A DNA stretch of 64,000 nt from Flavobacterium silvaticum (lineage in GTDB: Bacteria > Bacteroidota > Bacteroidia > Flavobacteriales > Flavobacteriaceae): the NCBI RefSeq assembly GCF_012911565.1, contig NZ_JAAMPU010000102.1:124001-188000 (forward strand), given 5' to 3'. Under the pieces are notes generated by a model. It was not told the origin of the DNA. It saw only the letters and a program-made list of their open reading frames with translations, and searched no databases. Within the stretch, counting starts at the first letter, position 1. Every line of letters starts with the position of its first letter. A program made the position numbers and the translations under genes. Shown one piece after another: positions 35,003 to 42,087 of this stretch.

Positions 35003-36289
35003 TCAGTTCTGGTTGAAATTCGGATTGCTTTTTACACCTTGCCTGAGGGAATCAGCTTCAGCTACTTTGCGTATGGCAATGATATAGGTGGCGATTCTCG
35101 GCGTCACCTGATATTGTAAAGCCGTGGCGAAAACTTCTGTAAACGCTTTTTCCAGGATTTCCTGCAAACGCGTGTTCACCAATTCAACCGACCACGATTT
35201 TTCGAGTGAATTCTGCAGCCACTCGAAATAGGAAACCGTCACGCCACCTGCATTGGCCAAAATATCGGGAACTACCAATATCTCTTTTTGCTTCAGGATC
35301 GCGTCGGCATCAGATGAAGTAGGTCCGTTTGCGCCTTCCACAATAATTTTAGCATTGATCGATGCTGCATTCCGGGCAGTGATGACGTCTTCTTTCGCTG
35401 CCGGAATCAGCACATCCAAAGGCAATAACAATAATTCTTCGTGTGGGATGACATTGGCTTTCGGATAACCGACAATACTCTTTCCGTTGAGGTTATAGTA
35501 CAAAATAAGCTCCGGGATATCGATGCCTTCCGAATTATACAATGCCACCGAAACATCGCTCACGGCAACAATCTTAAGGCCTTGTTCGTATAAGAATAAA
35601 GCCGAATGAAGGCCTACGTTCCCAAATCCCTGAACGGCAACGGTAGCGCCATCAATAGGAACCTGCCTGTTCTTAAGGGCAAGAAGGGTAATGATGCTGA
35701 CACCGCGTCCGGTAGCTTCGACCCTGCCCAAAGATCCACCGGCATTAAGGTGTTTTCCGGTAACTACGGCTTGGATCGTCTTTCCGTGCAACAGTGAAAA
35801 TTCATCCATGAGCCAGCCCATTTCGTCAGGGCCTGTACCCATATCCGGAGCCGGAACGTCTTTTTGAGGTCCAAAAGTGTCGGACAATGCTTTGGTGTAG
35901 GCCCGCGTGATTTTCTCGAGCTCCGTTTTTGACAGTGTCCGCGGATCGCAGATGATGCCGCCTTTCGCGCCACCAAAAGGAATTCCGGTCACCGCAGATT
36001 TCCAGGTCATCCAGGCAGCAAGGGCCTTGACTTCGTCTAAATGTACACCGCTGTCATATCTGATGCCGCCTTTTGACGGGCCTAAAAGTGTAGAGTGTAT
36101 GATGCGATATCCTTCGAAATTCTTTTCCTGCCCGTTGTCGAGGGTTATGGAGAAATTGACGACGATCTGTTTTTCCGGAAGCTGGAGTTTTTGTTTGAGG
36201 GAATCGCTTAATCCGAGTAAATCTGCGGCCTCATTGAAACGATCTGCCATAGACTGAAACGGATTTTGTGTAATTGATGGAGTGTTCAT
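35003..36289 (-). CDS. gdhA: Glutamate dehydrogenase (Glu/Leu/Phe/Val family)
   Basis: 428 residues; reversible oxidative deamination of glutamate. The substrate-binding Lys block IPFGGAKGGIICDPR and YRIIHSTLLGPSKGGIRYD are clear, the catalytic Asp is in KDVPAPDMGTGPDEM, and the nucleotide fold is VAVQGFGNVGLHSALFLYEQ. The length is close to the short hexameric forms. It is preceded by a long leader with two Cys-rich leader peptides and two terminators, so its expression appears subject to transcription attenuation. The coenzyme (NAD or NADP) is not determined. Confidence 0.95.
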   Translation of the reverse strand: MNTPSITQNPFQSMADRFNEAADLLGLSDSLKQKLQLPEKQIVVNFSITLDNGQEKNFEGYRIIHSTLLGPSKGGIRYDSGVHLDEVKALAAWMTWKSAVTGIPFGGAKGGIICDPRTLSKTELEKITRAYTKALSDTFGPQKDVPAPDMGTGPDEMGWLMDEFSLLHGKTIQAVVTGKHLNAGGSLGRVEATGRGVSIITLLALKNRQVPIDGATVAVQGFGNVGLHSALFLYEQGLKIVAVSDVSVALYNSEGIDIPELILYYNLNGKSIVGYPKANVIPHEELLLLPLDVLIPAAKEDVITARNAASINAKIIVEGANGPTSSDADAILKQKEILVVPDILANAGGVTVSYFEWLQNSLEKSWSVELVNTRLQEILEKAFTEVFATALQYQVTPRIATYIIAIRKVAEADSLRQGVKSNPNFNQN

Positions 36290-36324
36290 TTTAGATAATT
36301 GTAATTGATAAGTAAATGGTTTAA

Positions 36325-36358
36325 TAAAAAAGCCCCTTCGGGAGTTGCGAAAGGGCTT
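36325..36358 (-). terminator. Attenuator terminator 2 in the gdh leader
   Basis: On the minus strand: AAGCCCTTTCG, loop CAACTCC, CGAAGGGGCTT, then a T-run. It lies about 36 bases before the gdh ATG. Loop-proximal GCAAC (plus 36344-36348) can instead pair with GTTGC at the end of leader 2. Confidence 0.8.
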
Positions 36359-36380
36359 GTGTTCATAGGATACAACGGCT

Positions 36381-36440
36381 TTAGCAACAGGGAATTTTCC
36401 TGTGACAGCAGTTGTTGTTTATATTTGTTATTGTTGTCAT
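36381..36440 (-). CDS. Leader peptide 2, Cys-rich (19 aa)
   Basis: ATG at 36438-36440, stop TAA at 36381-36383. The 19 residues include three Asn then CC (NNNCCH) and end in PCC, so four of 19 are Cys. It lies between attenuator terminators 1 and 2 and has no clear promoter of its own, so it would be translated only from transcripts that pass terminator 1. Pairings seen in RNA: ACAGG with CCUGU (pause hairpin) versus GUUGC with GCAAC in the next terminator; these exclude each other. Confidence 0.7.
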   Translation of the reverse strand: MTTITNINNNCCHRKIPCC

Positions 36441-36456
36441 TTGAATGTTTTATAAA

Positions 36457-36490
36457 ATAAAAAAGCCTCTCATGTGGCATGAAAGGCTTT
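36457..36490 (-). terminator. Attenuator terminator 1 in the gdh leader
   Basis: On minus: AAAGCCTTTCATG, CC, ACATGAGAGGCTTT, then a T-run. The GCCAC around its loop (plus 36474-36478) is complementary to GUGGC in leader 1 (plus 36520-36524). Confidence 0.8.
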
Positions 36491-36509
36491 GGAAAAAAGG
36501 AATACTTTT

Positions 36510-36602
36510 TTATATGGCGGCCACTTCATACAATCTCACAGATTCACGACAACAAGTGTTGTTATGTGCAGCTATGATTGTATTGTGGTTTGTTTTTATC
36601 AT
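36510..36602 (-). CDS. Leader peptide 1, Cys-Cys containing (30 aa)
   Basis: ATG at 36600-36602, stop TAA at 36510-36512. The central part reads HNNTCCRESV. A -7 box TACATTTA (36610-36617) is seven bases upstream, so transcription starts at or near the ATG. The segment CACUU just before the Cys codons can pair with AAGUG downstream, while GUGGC overlapping that site can pair with GCCAC in terminator 1; this is the order of a classical attenuator. Confidence 0.7.
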   Translation of the reverse strand: MIKTNHNTIIAAHNNTCCRESVRLYEVAAI

Positions 36603-36609
36603 TGTGGCG

Positions 36610-36617
36610 TAAATGTA
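36610..36617 (-). promoter_or_regulatory. -7 box TACATTTA of the gdh leader transcript
   Basis: One mismatch to TAnnTTTG; seven bases from the leader 1 ATG. No clear TTG at -33. Confidence 0.45.
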
Positions 36618-36696
36618 GAAAGAAGCTTCGAGATAAAACCTGTGTTTTACTTTTTTTAACGAATAATGATTCGGGAACTTCAAATGCACTTATGAA

Positions 36697-39570
36697 TCAT
36701 TGTTTTATGATACGTATGGTTTTGGAAAATGTATCCGATGTCACTTTCAAAAAGTAAACCCCCGAAGCCAGTGCCAACATATTCATTTTGGCCGAATCTG
36801 AATTTGGTTCCGAATGATTCAGTAGTTGACCCGAGATAGTGTAAACCTGTATCGAAGAAATTGTGCTGCTGTAACTGATGCTCAACACATCGGTCACCGG
36901 ATTCGGATAATATTTCAGTCCGTTTATTTCAGCAGAATCAAGCCCTAATGTTTCATCGGTCGTGACAGCTAAAACTTCGCTTGTACATGAACCTTGTACA
37001 GAAACGGCATAATACGTAGTTCCGTCTGCCAACAGGGCCGATGCATCAAGCGGTGTTCCGGATAATTCGGCGTTGTCGTACCAAACGATGTTGGTTCCGG
37101 TAACATCAAGGTCGGCCAACGTTTCACCAATGACGAATTCCTGTGTAGCTTCTCCTTGTGGTTGTGTTGGCGATTGGATGCTGATTTCAACCGGCGTGCG
37201 CGTACTTTCACATCCGCCGACCGTTTGCGACAGATAATAGGTTCCGGAAACGAGTTCGTCAGATACTACAAGCGGATTGCCATCTGTCTGCTGCGAATAC
37301 CAGTTCATTCCTTCCCCAAGTTGGTAGAACGTGAATTGAAGCGTATCCATCTGGAAAACGGCCATAGACGGATCTTTCGCGATTTTTATCTTCACATTGC
37401 CCTCGAGCCCGAAAATATTTATGGTGTAGTACGTGAGAAGATCAGAAAGCACGACTGTTTCTACCGGTATTTCAATGCCATCTATGATTTTGGAGATATA
37501 CAGATTTTTGTTTATGCCCGACGGTACATCGTTGGGAGCGGCGGCAAGTATGGTTATCGATTTAAGCTGATCGAAAGTGGTGATGGTCTCAATTGATGTC
37601 ATTACCGGAATCGATGTCGGCGTCTGGGTGAAATTGGTGAAATAATAATTGATTCCTGAGGCTCCTTCGCCTCCGGACATCCATTGCTGACCTGTAAATC
37701 CATAACCGATAAGTCCCGGCCAGCCTTCAATTATGGGTGCTGTATCTGTTCCGGCGAACGGAGCGGGAAATAAGTCTTCAACAGTCGCCGCATTGCAGAA
37801 TTCCTGATCCTGGGCAATAGTCGTCGGCGCGTCCGGAATCGGGTTCAGTGTTACGGCTACAGAGGCCCTGAGGCTTTCGCATTCACCCGTGGTTTGAGAG
37901 GCATAATAGGTTCCTGATGTTAGCTCAGTGTCTGGTGATAGTTCGGTTCCCCCAGATTGTGTCGCGTACCATTTGATATTGTTTCCGCTGATTGTCGTTA
38001 GCGCACTCACCAAAGCGCCCTGGCAAAAAGACTGTGACGCTGCGCTTGGAGCTCCCGGCAATGAATTGACTACGATCTCAACGGCAATCCGTGTTCCCGT
38101 TTCGCCAGTCAGTGAAACATAATAGGTTCCTGATTCTATGGTGTCTGAAGTCGATAAAGCTGTTCCGCCTGACGGGACTGAAAACCAGAAAGCACTTTCA
38201 GGAGCGACGAGTTGGCCTGCGGTTGCCGGATAGCAGAATGTTTGGGACAGCAACATATCTTCTGAAATCACCAAACCGGTCAAGGCAATGCTTGTGGTGA
38301 AACCTCCGCCAGATATGGCAATCTGTTCCGTCACTACCGGACCTTCGGGCAAACCGGCCTTGAGGCGGACGAATATAGAAGGATTTGAGATGTTGTTATC
38401 GGCACTGGAATACGGGAAAGATATGACGCCAGCCCAGCTTATGCCGTCAAGTGACATTTCGTAGTTGGTTAGGTTTTCTGCATCGAGCAGAAACTCAATG
38501 TTACCTGATGCGGGATTCAGGCCGGAACTGATAAGGCTTTGCAATTGAACCGACGACGACGGTCCCTGACCTTCTATGTAGGATAACGTATTGATCGTTT
38601 GCGGAGAAACCGAAAGCCCGGTATTGATGCCGTTTCCGGATACGGTGACCACTCTGGTTTCGGCTCCGGGAGATGAAATGAAAATGTCTCCGACAGCTTC
38701 GCCGACTACCGTCGGTTTGAAACGTACCAAAACTTCCAGATCATCGAGGCTGCCGAAATTGGTTTCGATATCGGTTCCCGGATACCAATTGATATTATCG
38801 GTACTGATTTCGAATCCGTCGGGTGCCATGATGGTCAGTTCGCTTGTCAATCCTTCGGCATCGACGGTAAAACTTTGAAAAGCCGAAGTGTTCCCGACGA
38901 TGACATCACCAAACGACGGAAGGAAATCCGCTGACGGAGTTATCAAAGGATCGACGGCGACTTCCACATTTCCTTCGATTTTGAGACTGTTTGTTGCCCC
39001 TGTCAGATAGTAATTGCCAATGGCAGAACCTTCTGGCACCAAAGCGAATTTGATGATCGTACCTGCGGCAATGTCCTGTAATGCGGCAATTCCCGTCAAT
39101 GAGAAATTGTTAGGCGTTCCCGTGGTTCCACTGGTGCTTGTCGTAGTCCAGCTTCCGAGAGTCACGAACGGACTTCCGCCTATGGAATACCAAACCGAAC
39201 AACCGCTTGGGCCTGCATTCGATCGCCTGGTGGCAGTAGAGATATTGGCAAGGCTAACTTTATAACCCGGTGTCGCCTGGAAAGTAACGTAAAAACTATT
39301 CTGGTCTAGTGGTGTTGTGCCCCAACCTCCGGCGCCACCCCAGCATGAAGCAGCAGAACCGCCAGATGTTCCTATGGCCGAACCGCGCACCAAACCGGAA
39401 GTTACGATATGCGGATCAAAAGTCGACGGCATGAAAGGGCTTATCCCAAAGCCACTAATGCCTGTAGTATCCCAACCCAGGATTTGACCAAAGCTTTTCA
39501 CAGGTGAAGATACGGCGAGGGCAAGAATGAAAACCAGAGATGTAAAATGCAAGCGGACTGATTGTTTCAT
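36697..39570 (-). CDS. T9SS cargo protein with Ig-like CHU repeats
   Basis: 957 residues. Signal peptide ends at SSPVKSFGQ; an N-terminal beta-rich part has CWGGAGGWGTTPLDQN; a segment near 220-315 has the form of anchor/ASPM-type modules (FEISTDNINWYPGTD). Several Ig-like CHU repeats follow (motif SGTYYVSL, SGTYYASQ, SGTYYLSQ), and the last about 75 residues are a type A sorting tail (YYPNPVTDVLSI, ASGVYFLKV). A domain of about 150 residues interrupts one repeat at about 600-752. It is exported across the outer membrane by T9SS; function unknown, possibly adhesion. Confidence 0.85.
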   Translation of the reverse strand: MKQSVRLHFTSLVFILALAVSSPVKSFGQILGWDTTGISGFGISPFMPSTFDPHIVTSGLVRGSAIGTSGGSAASCWGGAGGWGTTPLDQNSFYVTFQATPGYKVSLANISTATRRSNAGPSGCSVWYSIGGSPFVTLGSWTTTSTSGTTGTPNNFSLTGIAALQDIAAGTIIKFALVPEGSAIGNYYLTGATNSLKIEGNVEVAVDPLITPSADFLPSFGDVIVGNTSAFQSFTVDAEGLTSELTIMAPDGFEISTDNINWYPGTDIETNFGSLDDLEVLVRFKPTVVGEAVGDIFISSPGAETRVVTVSGNGINTGLSVSPQTINTLSYIEGQGPSSSVQLQSLISSGLNPASGNIEFLLDAENLTNYEMSLDGISWAGVISFPYSSADNNISNPSIFVRLKAGLPEGPVVTEQIAISGGGFTTSIALTGLVISEDMLLSQTFCYPATAGQLVAPESAFWFSVPSGGTALSTSDTIESGTYYVSLTGETGTRIAVEIVVNSLPGAPSAASQSFCQGALVSALTTISGNNIKWYATQSGGTELSPDTELTSGTYYASQTTGECESLRASVAVTLNPIPDAPTTIAQDQEFCNAATVEDLFPAPFAGTDTAPIIEGWPGLIGYGFTGQQWMSGGEGASGINYYFTNFTQTPTSIPVMTSIETITTFDQLKSITILAAAPNDVPSGINKNLYISKIIDGIEIPVETVVLSDLLTYYTINIFGLEGNVKIKIAKDPSMAVFQMDTLQFTFYQLGEGMNWYSQQTDGNPLVVSDELVSGTYYLSQTVGGCESTRTPVEISIQSPTQPQGEATQEFVIGETLADLDVTGTNIVWYDNAELSGTPLDASALLADGTTYYAVSVQGSCTSEVLAVTTDETLGLDSAEINGLKYYPNPVTDVLSISYSSTISSIQVYTISGQLLNHSEPNSDSAKMNMLALASGVYFLKVTSDTFSKTIRIIKQ

Positions 39571-39684
39571 AAGGAATGATATGTTTGTTTTTGTTTGGTT
39601 GTCAGAAGCTTACAAATGTTGGTTTTTAATTTTCAGCGAGAGTTTGGTTAACGCGAAATGACTGTTATGTTTTGGTAAAGTGCA

Positions 39685-39717
39685 TAAAAAAAGCCCCGTT
39701 TTTCAACGAAGCTTTTT
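39685..39717 (-). terminator. Terminator downstream of the arylsulfatase remnant
   Basis: Imperfect stem AAAAGC..CGTT/AACG..GCTTTTT with T-runs on both strands. On the minus strand it lies just beyond the remnant's stop at 39737. Confidence 0.5.
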
Positions 39718-39736
39718 AAAATGATTTCTTTAAAAG

Positions 39737-40045
39737 TTAAGGCTTTAAATCTGCAGTTACATTTTCGAGTTTTCCCTGAAATGTAAAAGGAACGTCATAA
39801 TCCAATACCTTGTTACTGGAGTTCAGAAATCTTCTCCCACATTCAGTGTTTCATCTGCGCAAAATCTGCGTGGGATCGTCTTGGAAATATACCCTGTTGC
39901 AACTGATTTTCCATCGACAAGCAAATTAACTTTTGGCGGCCTTGCCGACTCCTCCGCCAGCATGATTCAAAATTGACGACAATGGTATGTTTGCCTGCGG
40001 TCAGTGGAGTTGGAGATTGGATAGTCCATTTGTGGTTTGGATAAT
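39737..40045 (-). pseudogene. Arylsulfatase C-terminal remnant
   Basis: Read on the minus strand in pieces, the DNA encodes PNHKWTIQSPTPLTAGKHTI, then VNLLVDGKSVATGYISKTIP with RFCADETLNVGED, then DYDVPFTFQGKLENVTADL and a stop. This order and wording is that of the C-terminal end of sulfatases. Frame changes near 39973 and near 39815-39840, plus a premature TGA after GED, break it. No N-terminal or catalytic part (Cys/Ser-x-Pro-x-Arg) remains in the window. It is a decayed fragment of about 100 codons between two intact genes. Confidence 0.8.
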
Positions 40046-40256
40046 GTGAAAAACTTAGGAAAATGTAGGTTTTTCTTTTTGCAGCATCAAGGCCGACACA
40101 ATAATTATTGCTTCATAATTTCTTTTTTACATAACAGTGAATCTGATGCTGTATCTTAAATTAGCGCATCACTAAAACAGATGTACAAATCTGCAATCAT
40201 AAATTTTGGGATAGCTTAAATAACAAGGGTTTATGAAATCTATCCACTTTATAAAG

Positions 40257-40264
40257 TATATTTG
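40257..40264 (+). promoter_or_regulatory. -7 box TATATTTG of the H1-like gene
   Basis: Perfect TAnnTTTG, 41 bases before the ATG at 40306. Confidence 0.5.
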
Positions 40265-40305
40265 TTAAAAATTGCGTTCGTTCGCGATTACCAAAAGCAT
40301 AAACT

Positions 40306-41082
40306 ATGGCAATAAGTAGAAAACCCGCTGCACCTAAAGCAGTTTCCAAAACTACGACCGTTAAACCCGCGAAGGCGGCATCGGTAACAACACCAAAAAC
40401 ACCGGCAGCTAAAGCGAAGACACCGGTAAAAACTACGGCTCCGGCTACAACCGCTCCAGTAAGCGCGCAGGCAGCTTCTGTTCCAGTAAAAAAAACTCCG
40501 GTTTCAAAACCAAAAGTAACCACTAAAACGCCGGCCAGACGTACAGCAGCGGCTAAAAAAGCTCCGGCAAAAGTTTCGGCTCCTCAAAAACCAGTAGCAG
40601 CAACAGTCACTGCTGCATCAACTTCTGCTCCCGCTAAAAAAGCACCTGTAAAACGTACTCCTGCCAAAACAGCGGCGAAAAAGGCTCCCGTTACAAAGCG
40701 CACACCGGCTCGTAAAGCACCTGCAGCAGCGAAAACTACAACAGCTGTCGCAGCAACACCTGCAACAACACCTGCCGTAAGAAAGACAACAACTACAGCT
40801 GCAAGACGCGGACGTCCAGCAGCTGCAAAGCCAGCAACTGCACCAAAACCAGATTTGCTGTCGGAACTTTTGAAAAAGGAAGCTGTGACCGCAGCTCCAG
40901 AAGTCAAAAAGGATAAAAAGTCAAAGGAGAAAGAAAAAGCCAAAGCCAAAAAGGCCAAGCAAAAAGAAAAAGACAAGGCTAAAGCTAAAGTCAAAAAGGA
41001 TAAGGAAAAAGCTAAAAAGGCCAAAGCCAAACAAAAAATCAAGGCCAAAGCGAAATCCAAAAAGAAATCGAAGAAGAAATAG
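40306..41082 (+). CDS. Histone H1-like Lys/Ala/Pro/Thr-rich basic protein
   Basis: 258 residues composed almost wholly of Lys, Ala, Pro, Thr, Val and Ser, with no Trp, Tyr, Cys or His. Residues 1 to about 195 repeat KTPA/KKAPVK-like units, an AT-hook-like ARRGRPAAAKP lies near 170, and the tail (about 200-258) is a run of Lys-Ala/Glu-rich heptad-like segments (KEKEKAKAKKAKQKEKDK) that would form a charged helix. This resembles bacterial H1-like nucleoid proteins; DNA binding is inferred from composition. Repeat length probably varies between strains. Confidence 0.75.
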   Translation: MAISRKPAAPKAVSKTTTVKPAKAASVTTPKTPAAKAKTPVKTTAPATTAPVSAQAASVPVKKTPVSKPKVTTKTPARRTAAAKKAPAKVSAPQKPVAATVTAASTSAPAKKAPVKRTPAKTAAKKAPVTKRTPARKAPAAAKTTTAVAATPATTPAVRKTTTTAARRGRPAAAKPATAPKPDLLSELLKKEAVTAAPEVKKDKKSKEKEKAKAKKAKQKEKDKAKAKVKKDKEKAKKAKAKQKIKAKAKSKKKSKKK

Positions 41083-41085
41083 TTT

Positions 41086-41110
41086 AAAACCGGCTGAGGC
41101 CGGTTTTTTT
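41086..41110 (+). terminator. Terminator after the H1-like gene
   Basis: Stem AACCGGC/GCCGGTT, loop TGAG, T-run. Confidence 0.85.
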
Positions 41111-41194
41111 ATGCACTGTCTTCGACCAAATTGTTAGACAATCAAACCAAAATCCTTTGGCCTTTTCAGGAGGGACGCCAATACCATTTTTGTG

Positions 41195-41256
41195 ATTTTT
41201 GTGGCGATTGAAACTGTGGATTTTTAAAAATCCACAGTTTCAATCGCCACAAAAAT
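41195..41256. repeat. 62-bp perfect palindrome
   Basis: Arms of 31 bp (41195-41225 and 41226-41256) match exactly with no loop; the centre is TTTTTAAAAA. It sits between terminators of two convergent genes (about 85 bases after the H1-like terminator, 105 before the terminator of the 41409 gene). No gene is in it. Confidence 0.9.
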
Positions 41257-41360
41257 TCATAAGTAGGTTTAAAGTCAACAGATAATATCTGCTTCTTTTA
41301 AGGCATATATGTATTTTCTGGAATCCGGGCTTTGTGCTTACATCGAACTCACGGTAAAAT

Positions 41361-41388
41361 AAAAACCCCGGACTTAATCCGGGGCTTT
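41361..41388 (-). terminator. Terminator after the DUF2383 gene
   Basis: On minus: stem CCCCGGA/TCCGGGG with a T-run. Confidence 0.8.
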
Positions 41389-41408
41389 CAAATTCAGGGC
41401 AAATCCCA

Positions 41409-41855
41409 TTATGCATTGGCATCACGCAATGCTTTCACTTTGTCGTGATCGGCGCGTAATGCCGTTTTTTGTGACTGAACCATTGAGCGTTGTTCCGGTG
41501 TCAGTGATTCATCTTCCAAAGCGGCTTCATACGCTTCCTGCGCTTTGTCTTCACCAAACTCACACGAAGAAAGTATTCCGTGTTTGTCATTTCCCGTAAC
41601 GGCTGCTTTAAGGTCCATCCAGGCGCGGAATAATTTTCCGGTGGCGCGTGTGCCTTCTTCCGGTGTGCCGCCAAGTCCGTACACTTGCTTCAGTAATTCA
41701 GAAAGGTTTTTCTCACTCGTGATGCTCAATTCGGCGAACAATCTTTTGAGGTCTGAATCGTCTGTTTCTTTCATGGCTTTTTTGTAGCCTTCGATTCTGT
41801 CGTTGTTGATCTCTATAAGGTCATTTAATGCGGATACTGTTTTTGAAGTACTCAT
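41409..41855 (-). CDS. PA2169/DUF2383 family four-helix protein
   Basis: 148 residues from MSTSKTVSALNDLIEINNDR (41855); helical bundle of the ferritin-like DUF2383 family. Conserved pieces are EINNDRIEGYKKAMKETDDS, YGLGGTPEEGTRATGKLFRAW and CEFGEDKAQEAYEAALED. Family members are stress-linked in many bacteria; the reaction is unknown. The upstream extension to 41903 is dropped as unlike the family. Confidence 0.85.
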   Translation of the reverse strand: MSTSKTVSALNDLIEINNDRIEGYKKAMKETDDSDLKRLFAELSITSEKNLSELLKQVYGLGGTPEEGTRATGKLFRAWMDLKAAVTGNDKHGILSSCEFGEDKAQEAYEAALEDESLTPEQRSMVQSQKTALRADHDKVKALRDANA

Positions 41856-42087
41856 CTGTATTTGAATTTTAATTATTGTATATCTCAAATTTCCAATTTT
41901 CAAAAGCCAAACGTGTTACGCTTTTTTTCTCAAGGGTTACATAATTGGAAAAGCGGGACCAGATATTGTCGGATAAAATTTACAATAATCAGTTTGTTGG
42001 GAATTCTGATATGGATTTCAGAAAACGAAACCCTACGGTTAGGGAAAAGCCATATTGAACAGTTTATCATTGACCAAAACACAACAC

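Noticed and set aside
40584..41060. 158-codon minus-strand frame opposite the H1-like gene
   Set aside because: It is the antisense of a low-complexity codon pattern and has no protein-like features.
42031..42045. Small hairpin CCCTA/TTAGGG upstream of the propeller gene
   Set aside because: Five- to six-base stem without a T-run or known motif; could be chance.
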